64,000 nt of DNA from Vombatus ursinus (GCF_900497805.2 NW_020954570.1:9642586-9706585); one strand, 5' to 3'. Positions 44,120 to 55,974 are shown, counted from the first letter of the stretch. A program made the numbers and translations. Notes: generated from the sequence alone by a model not told the origin.

Positions 44120-45490
44120 CTTTTTAACTTAAAAAATAGTTTATTTTATCTTTCAATTAACAAATATTTTCCACAATTTATTTATTTATTTTTAACATTC
44201 ATTTAAAACATTTTTGAATTTCAAATTCTCTCCCTCCTGCCTACCTCTCCTCCACCCATGGAGAAGGCAAGAATTATATATATGTTTCATTCATATATAT
44301 ACACATATATATAAAACATTAATTATACATGTGAAATAATACAAAACATTTCCTTATTATCCATGTTGGGAAAAAATACAGAAAGAAAAATAAAGTAAGT
44401 GGAAATATTATGCTTGAAACTGCACTCAGAGTTCCTCAGTTCTCTCTCAGAAGGTCGATAACATTTTTCATCATGAGAGCTTTGGAATTGTTTTGATCAG
44501 AGTAGTTAAGTCTTTTGCAGTTGATTATCATTACAATATTGCTGTAACTGTCTACAATGTTTTCCTGGCTCTTCTTACTTCATTTTGTATCAGTTCATGT
44601 ATGTCTTCCTAGGTTTTTCTGAAACCATCCTGCTCATCATTGCTTATAACACAATAGTGTTCTATCATAATCATATACCACAACTTGTTCAGCCATTCCT
44701 CAAGTGATGATCATACCCAAGATTTCCAATACTTTGCCACATGCAAAAAGAGCTTCTAGACCTACATGTAGGTCCTTTTCTCTTTTCTTTGATCACTTTG
44801 GGATTCAAACCTAGTAGTGGTATTACTGGGTCAAAGGTTATTTGGGATACAGACCTAGTAGTGGTATTGCTAAATCAAAGGGTAGATATAGTTTTATAGC
44901 CCTTTGATATAGTTCCAAACTGTTTTCCAGAATAGTTGGACCAGTTTGCAACTCCACCAGCAGTGTATTAGTGTTCCTATTTTTCATATCCTGTTCAGAT
45001 TTTGTCATTTTACTTTTCTGTCATGTTAGTCAATCTGATAGATGTGTGGTGGCACTTAAGAGTAGTTTTATTTTCCATTTGTCTAATCAATAGTGATTTA
45101 GAGCATTTTTTCCCACTATTGATAGGTTTGATTTTTTCTGGTAACTGCATGTTCATATCCTTTGACCATTTATCAATTGCAGAATAGCTTTTGTTTCTAT
45201 AAATTTGGCTCAGTTCCCTATATATTTGAGAAATAAGGCCTTTATAAAAAATACTTGCTATAAAAATTGTTTTCCCTGTTTCCTACTTCAGTTTTTACTT
45301 AACTGGTTATGTTTGTGCAAAAACTTTTAAATTTCATGTAATCAAAATTATTCACTTTTCTTCCCATGTTCCTTTCTATCTCTTGTTTGGTCACAGATCT
45401 GACAGGTAAAATTTTCCATATTCTAATCTGCTTATGATATGGCCCCTTATGTCTAAATCATGTACTCATTTTGAGCTTATCTTGTTGTAT
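44120..45490 (-). mobile_element. L1 LINE 3' part
   Basis: The + strand shows antisense L1 3' UTR (tttttaacattcatttaaaa, aaattctctccctcctgcct), then ORF2 C-terminus antisense (accacaacttgttcagccat, aactccaccagcagtgtatt, agtgatttagagcatttttt) to about 45490. It lies in the intron ahead of FBN2-like exon 24. A short internal duplication (ggattcaaacctagtagtgg and ggatacagacctagtagtgg, 44811-44865) is visible. Confidence 0.8.
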
Positions 45491-45496
45491 GGTATG

Positions 45497-45612
45497 GGAT
45501 GTTAGTCTATGCCTTTGTTGTTTTTGTTCAGTTGTGTCCAACTCTTTGTGACTCCATTTGGGGTTTTCTAGGGAAAGATACTAGAGTTGTTTGCCATTTC
45601 CTTCTCCGTCTA
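45497..45612 (+). mobile_element. MAR1-type SINE, 5' fragment
   Basis: tgttcagttgtgtccaactc, ggggttttctagggaaagat and agttgtttgccatttccttc are the MAR1 5' half. It stops abruptly at the core. Confidence 0.75.
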
Positions 45613-45695
45613 ATGGGAAATCATAGGAATTATGAGTGGAACCATAGGGAAGTCAATTGCCATGATTTGGGACAGTGCTATATAAATTGTAGTTA

Positions 45696-45758
45696 CAGTA
45701 ATAATAATGATGATGATGTTTTCATCTTCATCATCATCATTATCATCATTCAAGTAGC
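45696..45758. repeat. (ATG)n/(ATC)n tract with dyad symmetry
   Basis: aataatgatgatgatgtttt is followed by catcttcatcatcatcatta, so atg units face atc units and could pair as a weak hairpin. Confidence 0.85.
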
Positions 45759-45759
45759 A

Positions 45760-46730
45760 ATGGTAGCTGTAATTGAATTACTGTTCCCAGATAAAAAGGT
45801 AGAAATTAGGGTGTAAGGGAGGTGTTAATATCAATGCTGATTTCCTAGTGGATGACTGTAAGGGATGTGAAACATAATCTGGGGCCAACTACAGTTGTGG
45901 ATTAGGTGAGTTTTCACTCACTTACTGATCGGAGTGGCTCAACCCCAGGCTGGAATACCTGAACTGAGTGGACTAGCTTTGCCAAGTGTATGTGGCAGGA
46001 AAGGGAGATTGATCTTCAGCTATCATGTCTGGTTCTAAAAAGTCTGGGCACTGTGGGACATTGAACTATTCTTGGTAGGGAGAAGCAGGGCAGATATTAG
46101 GTTACTTTCATTTCTGCTAAGCAGTTATTAAGGCCAGGAAATGATGTTTTCATCTGGGATTTTTTCCCTGTTAACTAATACATTTGTTTAACAAATTATA
46201 TTCTACTAAGGAAAAAATATTTTTCTGAATTCATTATCCCTGTCATCTTGACTTGAAAGTATTTTGGCTAATATGGTATGTACCTACTTAACTTGTAGAT
46301 CACTTTTTCTACCCACTATCCAAAACTCTGTAAAACACTTCAAAAGATATATAGGACTGTGCATACTGTACAAAATGAAGGGCAGTTTTGACTCATAATT
46401 TTATTTTCCAGCAGCTGCTCCACTTGGTTTCAACTCCATCAGTATCATCATCTTGTGCTCGCCAGGATAAGCTCATTGCCAGATAATTTCATCACCAGGA
46501 AATTCATCATCATGGAGATTGCTTCAACTTTGTTACTCACACCTCATCAATTCTCTCACTGTCTCTGTCTCTCTGTCTCTCTCTCTCTCTGTTTCTTTAA
46601 TTGTAGGCCTGGAGGGAGGAGCAAAAAACTGCTCTGTCTTCAAAATATTAAAGTCCCTAAAAGGCTCAAAATCTGAGCCATCTCTTCATTTGCCAGCAGT
46701 TCCTTTGCTTAGTTTCAGCTCAACAATTAT
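45760..46730. other. Intron-like stretch with (CT)n, no exon seen
   Basis: Contains a (tctc)n run at 46560-46592. The open frames at 46455-46676 and 46519-46749 have no recognised domain. An FBN2 exon 23 (cbEGF10) was looked for here and not found. Confidence 0.4.
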
Positions 46731-46734
46731 CTTC

Positions 46735-46932
46735 ATCATGCCCCCTTAATGAATACCCTCTGGCACCTCCCTCTCTTTCAGTTTCCTTTTGTGTATTGTC
46801 TTCCCCATTAGATTGCAAGCCCCTTGAAGGCAGGGACTATCTTTTTCTTATTTGTAAACCGCCCCCCTCATGTAGCAGGATACCTTACACATAATAAGTG
46901 CTTCATAAATGTTCATCTTATTGACTTATAAA
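46735..46932 (+). mobile_element. L2 LINE 3' end
   Basis: ttgtgtattgtcttccccat, agattgcaagccccttgaag, ataataagtgcttcataaat and the final ttcatcttattgac are the L2 3' end in + orientation. Confidence 0.8.
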
Positions 46933-47112
46933 AAAAAAAAGGCAATCCCAATAACTTGAAGCAAAGTTTTGAACATAGAACTCCAAATGACAATAGCAAA
47001 CAAGACTTTTCTAAATCAGTTTTGGCAGTTCCTATCCTATGAGCATTATTTTTTCAAACTCTGTAGGTGCTAACTTACTATTTAAAACTAGGATTTTAGA
47101 AGATTGTTAATG

Positions 47113-47266
47113 TGGGGCAACTAGGTGGCGCAGTGGGGCAACTAGGTGGCGCTCTGACCCTGAAGTCAGGGGGACTTGAGTTCAAATCCAGCCTCAGACC
47201 AAACATTTGACACTTACTAGCTGTGTGACCCTGTGCAAGTCACTTAACCCCAATTGCCAAAAAAAA
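47113..47266 (+). mobile_element. tRNA-derived SINE with duplicated 5' head
   Basis: The first 21 bases (tggggcaactaggtggcgcag) occur twice in tandem (47113-47133 and 47134-47152), then the normal body follows to an A tail. The 12-bp target duplication agattgttaatg flanks it exactly (47101-47112 and 47267-47278). The duplicated head covers the A-box side of the tRNA-like promoter. Confidence 0.95.
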
Positions 47267-47634
47267 AGATTGTTAATGCCAACCATTTTATGCAATAAAA
47301 GTATTATTAAAAAGTATCCCCTATAATTATATAAAATCAGCAATATAGATAAATGTAGCTCATTTTATATGCATAAGAACTATGTAAAAAGAAGGAAACT
47401 GACTTTCTTCTAATTTTTGTGCCTTCTTGATGTCATGTAAGAATTAGATCAAATGAGATAATTAATACATATGACAGTATTATGTAAAGGGCAAAGTGTT
47501 ATTGACAGATGAGGTATATTATATCTAAGTAAATAACTTTTTGCATAAATGACCAACTATAAATGTTATCATAATTATAGTTATTATTTAAAGTTCTACA
47601 AAACTTTAAATCTCTGATTTCATGAATGGTATAG

Positions 47635-47862
47635 GCATCCATATGGAACAGTGCTTTTTGAAGTGGGGTGAAGATGAATGTGTTCATCTTGTGCCTGGGA
47701 AGTTCCACATGGATGCCTCCTGCTGTGCAGTTGGTGCAGCATGGGTCACCGAATGTGAGGAGTGCCCCAAATCTGGCATTAAAGAATATACAACATTATG
47801 CCTGAGGGGACCTGGCTTTGCTAACAGAAGGGAGTTTCTTACTGGCTGGCCATTTTATAAAA
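47635..47862 (+). pseudogene. FBN2P: FBN2-like exon 24, TB3 domain
   Basis: 228 bases, 76 codons after the phase-1 split codon; acceptor AG at 47633-47634 and donor GT at 47863. The translation [20 protein letters not shown], then [20 protein letters not shown], then [20 protein letters not shown] and [15 protein letters not shown] matches the fibrillin-2 TB3 domain along its whole length. TB domains hold eight cysteines in four disulfides, including a hallmark CCC triplet. Here the triplet is SCC, leaving seven, and the glycine of AAWGT has become valine. The frame is open. The last exon base is A instead of the usual G before the donor, which weakens the site. In the intact gene this domain begins the region mutated in congenital contractural arachnodactyly. 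Confidence 0.9.
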
Positions 47863-48487
47863 GTAAATTGCTATTATTTAATAAGGCCATTGATTTTAAT
47901 AAGGTCATTTATTTGAGGGCAATTTTTATGAATATAGTAGACTTATTTTAAAATGTGTTCGAGAAAAATCTAGACATATTTTGAAATACATTGTTTACTA
48001 AATTATAAAATGTTATTTTTCATTTATTGATTAACCACTGTTGGTTGCCTAGGTCATGGTATAATGAAATAATAAAAATAGTAGTTTTTTAAAGTTTTAT
48101 AAGTAAAAACATAGTAGAAAATGCTATTCCTAGCTATCTGTATTTTCTTTTACTATACTAAGTTTTTAATATATGGTGTCAATTTTGCATCAGCATGGAA
48201 TTCTGCCACTGAAGAGCTTAAGTAATCATGAATACATTAAGAAAAAAAAAAGTTGACTCAAAAGAGTCTGCAACATTTAGTTTGGAATTCAGAATGGCCA
48301 GGTGGTATTTTCATAAAGAAATCTATGTGACCACTGAAAAAACTTGTTATCCCTGTCTCTTCGATGGTACAAAAAAGTGTTTTACTTTTTTTCCATTCAT
48401 AATTCATGTGCGATCATTTTTTCATCTAAAATAATAAAAGGTTTACTTATAATTAGATATTTGTTCTGGTCTTATTTTTACCTTTAT

Positions 48488-48611
48488 CTATAAATGAATG
48501 CAAACATTTCCTGAAATGTGCACATATGGAAAATGAAAAATACCATTGGAAGTTTTAAGGGTCAGTGTAACAGTGGTTTTGCTTTAGATATAGAAGAAAG
48601 AAATTGTACAG
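48488..48611 (+). pseudogene. FBN2P: FBN2-like exon 25, cbEGF11 (frameshifted, acceptor lost)
   Basis: Homology runs from INECK at 48490 to the end [15 protein letters not shown] at 48611, which equals the fibrillin-2 cbEGF11 ending NSGFALDMEERNCT. The exon is 124 bases where 126 are expected. Two single-base deletions, one after the AAA of INECK and one in the third cysteine codon, shift the frame, and a cysteine near the end (FKCRC) reads FKGQC. The acceptor dinucleotide at 48486-48487 is AT instead of AG. The donor (GTAAAT at 48612) is intact. Skipping this exon would join exons 24 and 26 in phase, since both neighbouring introns are phase 1. Confidence 0.85.
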
Positions 48612-48735
48612 GTAAATGTTCTCTATTCTATTTTTCGTCTAATAAAATAAAACTTATTTTTTCTCAGACTATGAATTTAACATATTTTCCCCTAAGTTCC
48701 AGCTTCTCAATGCAAAATGTACTTTTAAAAAATAT

Positions 48736-48985
48736 TCTGTATGTTGTTGTTCAATCATGTCCGACTTGTCGTGACCCCATTTGGGTTTTTTTTTTTAGCA
48801 AAGATACTGGAGTGGTTTTTCATTTTCTTCTCCAGCTCATTTAACAGATGAGGAAATTGAGGCTGACAAGGTTAAGTGACTTGCCCAGGGTCACACAGCT
48901 ATTAAAAGTCTGAGATCAAATTTGAACTCAAGTCATCCTGACTCCAGGCCCAACCTCCCATCCATTTCATTACCTAGATGCCCTC
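48736..48985 (+). mobile_element. MAR1-type CORE-SINE
   Basis: ttgttgttcaatcatgtccg, gcaaagatactggagtggtt, gaggaaattgaggctgacaa, gacttgcccagggtcacaca and cctgactccaggcccaacct with a final acctagatgccctct. Near full length, in the intron after exon 25. Confidence 0.9.
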
Positions 48986-49339
48986 TCTTTGTATTTAATT
49001 GCTAAATTAATGTAGGGAGATAAGAGGTTGAAAAAATACAAGTTCTAAACTGCCTTGTTATGATCTCATGTTTGTTTATAAATGTGATCTATTAAAACAG
49101 ATTTTCAAGTTTTTGAGCATTAATCATGTAATTTTGAAATCAAATTCTGATAAATTTGCTAATAAAAACTTGTAAAGATCAATGTAATAATGCTTAAACA
49201 TTATACTTAGCACATATTCCATTAGATATTTATTGAAAACTTGCAGAAAATTTCTCCAAAGATTTGAAAATTTCATTTTAAAATTTATGATTAATCTAAA
49301 TTTATAGTTTATAAAATCCACTCCTAAAAATTTAAAGTC

Positions 49340-50580
49340 TCCCACTTTTACTTAAAAAATTTATTTTTATTCTGAACTTAAACATCAAAACTCCATATAG
49401 ATAGAACAAAAAAGAGGATTGTTTTGAACTTGTGAAGTTTTTTTAATACCACTTAATTTTTAAATATGATGTAATAATTACACATATTGCTTTCAAAACT
49501 ATCCTATCTGTGCTTCCTTCTGATATATTCATTAAAAGTATTTTGATAGCCTTTTTTTGTTATCACTATTGCTAATCCCCTTCCTCTCAAATTCCCACCT
49601 AATTAAAAACTGAAACAGTTACAGCAATACTTTTTTTTAACAAATAAGCATAATCAAGCAAAACAAATCCACAAAGTCACCAAGTCTAAAAATGTATTCT
49701 TTTTTTGCACCTTGAATCTGTCACCTTTCTGTTAGAAAGTGTAATATAATCCATCTCTAGAGACGTGATTGGTCATTGTATTAATCCTTTTTTAAATCTT
49801 TGCAATATTGTTCTTGTATAAATTGTTATCCTAGTTTTACTCAATTTACTCATTAGTTCATACTGGCTGGGATTCTCTGAAATTATCTTTTTTCATTATT
49901 TCCTATGGTGTAATAATCCTTTATTTTAACATATCATTAGTTGTTCAGCTGTTCCCCAAATGATGAACACTCCCTTGCTTCTTTTCTTTTTTCCTTTTAA
50001 TTTCCTTTTCAGGATCAGGAATTTAGTTTTGCACGTGTCTATTCCTAACCTAATATTAACTCACATTTAACAACACTCTCCACCGCTTCCCAACCCCTCT
50101 GCCATCTCTACTTGTTTCAGACTGTTTGTGTGTATGTACATGTCTGTTCAACACTCCTTTGTCCATCACAAACAAGAATGTGGTTTATCTGGTGCTTGTT
50201 CCCCTCACCCCTTCCTTCATACTCTTTTTCTCATATACCTCAATTATGAGAAATGTCAAGGGCTACCCCTTTTTTCTTTCTTTCTGCACTAATGTATTCC
50301 TTTTTACTGTCCCTTCTCTTTACCTTCTTCAAAACTTCAGAACAGAACTAATCTACCCCTCCGTCCTCTACCCGTCCTTAACTCCTTTAATACTCTTTGA
50401 AGACACTGAAGTTGTAAAGGAACATTTGTTTATTCTTCCCCTTAGAATGTTAGTAATACATCATTATACAATCCCATCCAATTGCTTAAATAAGTTTACC
50501 TTTTTTGATTTCTCTGGACTCTTGTGTTTGCATTTCAGAGTTCCTACTTAGCTCTGGTCCTTTCATCAGAAGTGATTGAG
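49340..50580 (-). mobile_element. Old L1 LINE fragment(s), 3' end and ORF1-side text
   Basis: The + strand shows antisense L1 3' UTR and ORF2 end (gttattgtataaatt-like and tgttcagctgttccccaaat text at 49640-49960), then, at 50500-50580, tttgatttctctggactctt with tagctctggtcctttcatca. The latter is the antisense ORF1 end seen at 25260-25330 and 40975-41060. ORF2 is thus largely missing, as in the L1 at 24.7-26.8 kb. The 141-codon + strand open frame at 50126-50551 lies in this element. Confidence 0.6.
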
Positions 50581-50734
50581 AGGCAAATATGACAGCATAT
50601 GCTTACAATTCTTGCTACCAGAAAGGCTGAGAATGGCAGATCTCTTGACCCTGAAAGTTCTGAGCTGAAAAGCATTAGCACTAAAGTGATCAGGTGTCTT
50701 CATTAACTTGGCATCAATATGTTGAGCTTCCAGG

Positions 50735-51130
50735 AGAAGGGAGAGAGAAAGGAAGCAAGGAACCTCATTTCTGTCTCCTGGCTTCTCTATCTTCCTTCAA
50801 GTCCCAACTAAAATCTCATCTACTGGAATCCTTTCCTATCCCTCATAATTTTAGTGTCTCCCTTCTTTTAATTATTTCTTATTTATCCTGTGTATAGCTT
50901 GTTTACACATACTTGTGTGTTGTTTACCCCATTAGAATGTGAGAACCTTGGGGACAGGGACTGTCCTTTTCCCCTTTTTGTAACCCCAGTGCTTAGCATA
51001 GTGCCTGGCACATAGTAGGCACTTAAGAAATGTTTATTGACTTGAAGGTTAAACATTAGTTGTTCTATTGAGCATTTAAAGTCCTTCATAACCTGACCCC
51101 CATCTACTTTTCCAACTGTATTATACATTA
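50735..51130 (+). mobile_element. L2 LINE 3' end and adjoining L2 scrap
   Basis: ttcaagtcccaactaaaatc, agaatgtgagaaccttgggg, cccagtgcttagcatagtgc and gtaggcacttaagaaatgtt are in L2 order to about 51042. A second L2-like piece (aagtccttcataacctgacc) follows at 51050-51130. Confidence 0.8.
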
Positions 51131-51144
51131 CTCCACTTCCCTCA

Positions 51145-51245
51145 CACCCTCCTCCTCCTCCTTCTTCTTCTTCTTCCTCCTCTTCCTCTTTTTCTTCTTC
51201 CTCTTCTTCCCCTCTTCCTTTTGTTTCTCCCTCTTCCTCTTCTTT
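51145..51245. repeat. Pyrimidine-rich (CTT/CCT)n tract
   Basis: About 100 bases of almost pure c/t on the + strand. Mirror-symmetric parts could adopt triplex DNA. It ends at the T-rich 3' end of an antisense L1. Confidence 0.9.
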
Positions 51246-51828
51246 TTTAATATTTTATTTTCCTCAATTACACATAAATACAATTTTTAACATTCATTTT
51301 TTAAAATTTTGAGTTGCAAATTCTCTCTTCTTCTCTCCCCTCCACCTCATTGAGAAGACAAGCAGTTTGAAATAGATTACATGTGAAGTCATGCAAAACG
51401 TATTTCCATATTAGTCATGTGATAAAGGAAAATATAAGTATGCTTCCATCTGCATTTAGACTCCATCCATTCTTTCTCTGGAGGCAGATAGCATTTTTCA
51501 TAATGAGTCCTTTGGGATTGCCTAGGATTATTGTACTGATGAGAATAGCTAAGTCATTCACAGTTCTTCATCATACAATATTGCTGTTACTGTGTACAAG
51601 TTCTCTTGGTTCTGCTCACTTCACTTTGTATCAGTTCATGTAAGTCTTTCTAGGTTTTTCTGAAATCATCCTGCTTGTCATTTCTTACAACACAGTAGAT
51701 TCCATTACAGTCATATACCACAATTTGTTCAGATGTTCTCCAATTGGTAGGCATCCCCATAATTTCCAATTCTTAGCCACCACAAAAACTGCAGCTATAA
51801 ATATTTTTTGTACATCCATTTTGGAAAA
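51246..51828 (-). mobile_element. L1 LINE 3' part, 5'-truncated
   Basis: Antisense L1 3' UTR (ttttaacattcattttttaa, gcaaaacgtatttccatatt) then ORF2 C-terminus antisense (cagttcatgtaagtctttct, ccacaatttgttcagatgtt) ending at ttttttgtacatccattttg. Confidence 0.85.
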
Positions 51829-51837
51829 TAGCTTCTT

Positions 51838-52075
51838 GTTGTTGTTTAGTCACGTCCTACTCTTAATGATTCCATTTCGGGTTTTCTTGGCAAAGATACT
51901 GGAGTGGTTTGCCATTTCCTTTTCCAGTTCATTTTACAGATGAGGAAACTGAGGCAAACAGGGTTAAGTGACTTGCCCAGCATCACACAACTAGTATGTG
52001 TCTGAGGCTGGATTTGAATTTAGTTCTTCCTGACTCTAGGCCCAGCACTCTGTCCCCTGAGCCACCCACCTAGTG
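51838..52075 (+). mobile_element. MAR1-type CORE-SINE
   Basis: tgttgttgtttagtcacgtc, ggcaaagatactggagtggt, gatgaggaaactgaggcaaa, gacttgcccagcatcacaca and ctctaggcccagcactctgt with ccacccacctag at the end. Full length. Confidence 0.9.
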
Positions 52076-52589
52076 GTCTGGAAAATAATTTGCCTCTATG
52101 AAAATAAAATGAAAAAAAATTTTTTTCCATACATTTTGACTCAGAGATTTCATTATAAGGCATATATCCCCAAGGAAAAAAGAAGGGAAGGAAATGAGCA
52201 TTTATATAGCACCTAGTATACACCACAGGGTATTTTGGGGTATTCAAGGAAGACCAGCACCTCTGGTGTGAGGACTTGCCAAGCCCTTTTCAGAGCTGCT
52301 CATCCACCTGTAGTGTCTACCTGGCTCTCAGCTCTCACATGTGGCTCTAAGAAGCTGTATGTAGCATGTGCAGCGGCCATACTCCACACTCTAGTAAACC
52401 ATCTCAGCAGACATGCTAAACCAGATTGAGGGTAACCCACAGGCCTCAAACCTATTCGGTAAATTGGGGGGGGGTGTCTACCCCAAGTATATGAAGACTT
52501 CCCCCAGTGGGATGGGCAGATGAAAACAATTTGTTCCACTGGCCATGAAGGCAGCTAAAGCAGGCACTGTGGAGGTTTATGGCTTGGTC

Positions 52590-53140
52590 AGACATTACCA
52601 CCTACTCAATAAACTCCATTGGATCACCTTTAGGATCAAATATAAATCCCCTTTTAGGGTTTTAAGCCATCTATAACCTCCTAAACTCTGCCCTTGACTG
52701 TTCAGTCTTCTTCCACCTTATATCCACCCCACCTCCCATCCCCAAGAACACCTTGATCCCGTGACACTAGCTTCCTTGATGTTCCTCACACAAAGCACTC
52801 CCATCTCTTGAATTTGGGCATTCTCACTGGTTGACCTCCGTGCATGGAACACCTTCCCTCTGCCTCTCCTCCTGACTTTCCTGGATTCCTTCAAGTCTCA
52901 GCTAAAATCCTACCTTTCATAGGAAGCCTTTCCTTATCTCCCTTAATTCTAATGCCTTCTATTAGTTATTTCGAATTTATCCTATATATAGCTTGTTTGT
53001 ACATTTGCATGCATTCTTCTCCCTTAGATTGTGAACTCTTTGAGGGCAAGGACTGATTTTTACCTTTCTTTGTATCCCCAATGCTTGGCACAGCTCCTGA
53101 CTCATGGATGGTGTTTAAAAATGTTTACTGACTGACTTTG
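52590..53140 (+). mobile_element. L2 LINE, ORF2 end and 3' UTR
   Basis: Sense L2: the ORF2 C-terminal text (ggatcacctttaggatcaaa, tggaacaccttccctctgcc, tccttcaagtctcagctaaa, the FKSxLKxHL block) then the 3' UTR (gtgaactctttgagggcaag, tggatggtgtttaaaaatgt, ttactgactgactt). The longest sense L2 3' end in the window. Confidence 0.85.
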
Positions 53141-53169
53141 GCCACTTTGTGGCCAAAATAAATGTCTCA

Positions 53170-53990
53170 TTCTGTATTTTGAGCCTTTCTGACACAAGGT
53201 GGGTAGTATGCTTTATCATGTGTCCTCTAGAATTGTTGATCAATGTTCTTAAGTCTTTCAAAATCGTTTTCCATTATACCTTTTTTGTTATTGTATAAAT
53301 TGTTCTTTTTGTTTCTGGTCATTTCAACTCTGTATCAGTTCATATAACTTTTTCATCATTTCTTATAGCACAATCATATTCTATTACATTCATATACTAT
53401 AATTTGTTCAGCTATTCCCCAGTTGATGGGCACCCTCTTTATTTTTCAGTTCTTTGCTATGACAAAATATAACTAGCTGCACAATTTTCATACATATGAG
53501 TAATTTTCCTTTTTATCTGATTGGTTTGGGGTACAAACCTATATTAGCTGATAAAAGGGTATACAACATTTAGTGACTTTTTGAATATAGTTTGCTTTCC
53601 ACAACTGCTGGACCAATTCACAACCCCACCAACAGTGCACTGGTGTGCCTGTGTTCCAACAGCCTCTCCAACATTGATCTTTTTTTTTTTTGTTATTGTT
53701 AATTTTGCCAATCTGATGGGTGTGAAATAGAACCTCAGATTTATTTTTCTCTAATTATTAATTATTTGAAGAATTTTTTTCATATGGTTGTTGACAAATT
53801 GAATTTCTTCCTTTGAAAATTTTCTGTTCATAACCTTCAAATATTTATCCATCTTCTAAATTTAAATTTTTTTATATTTTATAGGATATAAGACCTTTAT
53901 GAAAAAGTTTTGCTGCAAAGGTTGTTTTCCCAGTTAACTGATTTCCCTTCTAATTTTAACTGACAATGGTTTATTTATATAGTTTAAGTA
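53170..53990 (-). mobile_element. Old L1 LINE 3' part
   Basis: Antisense ORF2 C-terminus: tctgtatcagttcatataac, ataatttgttcagctattcc, ccaacagtgcactggtgtgc, gccaatctgatgggtgtgaa. More diverged than the copies at 33 kb and 51 kb. Confidence 0.7.
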
Positions 53991-53999
53991 ATGTTTGTC

Positions 54000-55032
54000 A
54001 TTGAAGAAATAAATGGCTAAAAAGGAAAAATGAAGGTTTCCTAGCAAGGCTGCTCAGAAGTCATTTTAAATAGTGAATACATATTACTTATATAAGATTT
54101 TTTAAAAGGCCCAATGATTAAATCCTTTGAGAAGTATTTTTAAAACTGAAACATAAAATACTGTAGCAGCTGAATTCAGAATCCATTTATAATAGTTTTT
54201 TCCCCGCTTTCAGAAATAAAGGCCATATGTTGAATTTTGTTTAACCAAAATTTTATCAGGTCAAAAACATAAATTAATTTTCCTTATGTAAAGTTCTTTC
54301 TCTGCTCTGTAGATGGAGTAGCTACAGCTTAGTTGATCTCATTCAATTTCAAGTATGCTAACTCATATTTCTAAAGAATTCAGTCTATCATGTTATAAAT
54401 TATAAGTAACAAGAAAAAAAATACAGAAAGTTCATTGTCATTATTTTTGAAGATAAGACTGCTACCATTTTGTATTGGTATGACTAAATAGATAAATGAG
54501 TCTTCCCCACCTTTGACTCTATCTCTTTGACTATGAGTTACATTATACCCCTGCTCATAGGATCCTTATCTTCAGCTGCTCCCAATCAAGGCGGCATTTT
54601 AGCTGTTATTGTTGCAGCCAACACAATGAATTTGCCAAAAAGCTTGATGAAGTGTCTCAAAATAACATCTGACTTTGGTTGTCATCACCTTAGCTAAGCT
54701 TGTCATTCCACTTAATGTTTTGTCATTTTCAATCTAGGAAGACATAAAGTCTATTTAAAAAAAATACAAAACATTACCCTTTTGGTTCCAGAATTCTGAC
54801 CAAAGAAAAGTGCTTCTGCCAGTTGACAATGACAGTTTTGGCAGTTGGCAAGAGGAATGAACCCGAGGCTCAGCTCCCCTGATCCCCTCTGCTTCTGGTC
54901 ATCTGAACAAATTTTTGTCCTATATGACACAGACTTTCCTGACATTTCAAATGAGCTGTACCTTCCCCTGAAAAGTGAAATCTCACCATTTAACTCTTGT
55001 TCACTTCAGTCTATTTAATTCTTTGAAACCAG
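54000..55032. other. Intron-like stretch before exon 26, no other feature
   Basis: Single-copy-looking DNA. No repeat, RNA gene or extra exon recognised. Confidence 0.4.
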
Positions 55033-55161
55033 ACATTGATGAATGCAAGAGTTCTCCTGACCTTTGTGGAAGTGGTACTTGTGTCAACACTCCAGGCAGT
55101 TTTCAGTGTGAATGTTTTGAAGGTTATGAAAGCAGGTTCATGATGATGAAGAACTGTATTG
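55033..55161 (+). pseudogene. FBN2P: FBN2-like exon 26, cbEGF12 (best-preserved exon)
   Basis: 129 bases, 43 codons, the exact length expected. Acceptor CCAG before 55033 and donor G-GTAAGT at 55162 are canonical, with phase 1 at both ends. The translation (D)[20 protein letters not shown], then [20 protein letters not shown] and CI matches fibrillin-2 cbEGF12, including the unusual FMMMKNC tail. All six cysteines are present, as are the calcium ligands D-x-D-E at the start, the beta-hydroxylation-type asparagine in C-x-N-T and the aromatic of GSFQCEC. One visible departure is ESRF for ESGF. Taken alone this exon looks functional; its neighbours do not. Confidence 0.95.
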
Positions 55162-55974
55162 GTAAGTATAGTTGGCTTGCTCTCAAAACTCAAAGCAAAA
55201 GTGACATAGACTCATAATCTTGACCCATGCCTATCTCAGAGAATGCTTGCCACATAGCTGTGGACCAAGATGTAACCATAAATTCATGAAACAAAAAAAT
55301 ATGTTCCTTCATTGCTCAGATCACTGAAAACTCTTGCCATCTCAATGGAAGTAAAAAAATGATATTGGATTGTATTTATTCATGGAAATCTAAAATCAAC
55401 AAATTAGGTTCACACAGTTTTGTATTAAAATTTATAATGTTTTAGAGGAATTTGCCCCAAAGTTTATGACACATTCATTTTGGATTATTACAACTCTTAA
55501 TTGTATGGAATTTTAACCCACTTTTCAGGGCATAGTGAATTATACATTTTTGTATTGATGTTTAATCTGACCTCTTCAGTGGATATTCATTGGGTAACAG
55601 TTATGTGTTCCTAAAATTTTACATTCGTTTAGTAAACCTGAAAATTAACATTAAAAGAGAACAAAATCTATTCTTCTAATAATTAGTGATGAGTATTGCT
55701 AGTTTATAATACTTCTTTTTTTCTTCACCACTACTTTCTCCCCTCAAGTTCCTAAACTTATTAATAACGATAATTTTGAGTTATGCTAGAACTTTTACTA
55801 TTTACTATATTCTTCCAGTACTATGTTAGAAGGATAGAGGGCCTATCACAACTGAAAACTTATACATCTCCTCATTTATTTGTCAAGTTCAGTCATTTTC
55901 AGATAATTATTTTTCCCATTCCTTACTATTTTTTTTCTAAAAATCACTTCATAGATGACATATTTACCTTTCAG
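55162..55974. other. Intron between exons 26 and 27
   Basis: About 0.8 kb, AT-rich, without recognised repeats. Short and repeat-free compared with the other introns here. Confidence 0.6.

Noticed and set aside
50126-50551. 141-codon + strand open frame, longest in the window
   Set aside because: Lies in DNA that reads as antisense L1. The amino-acid text shows no domain.
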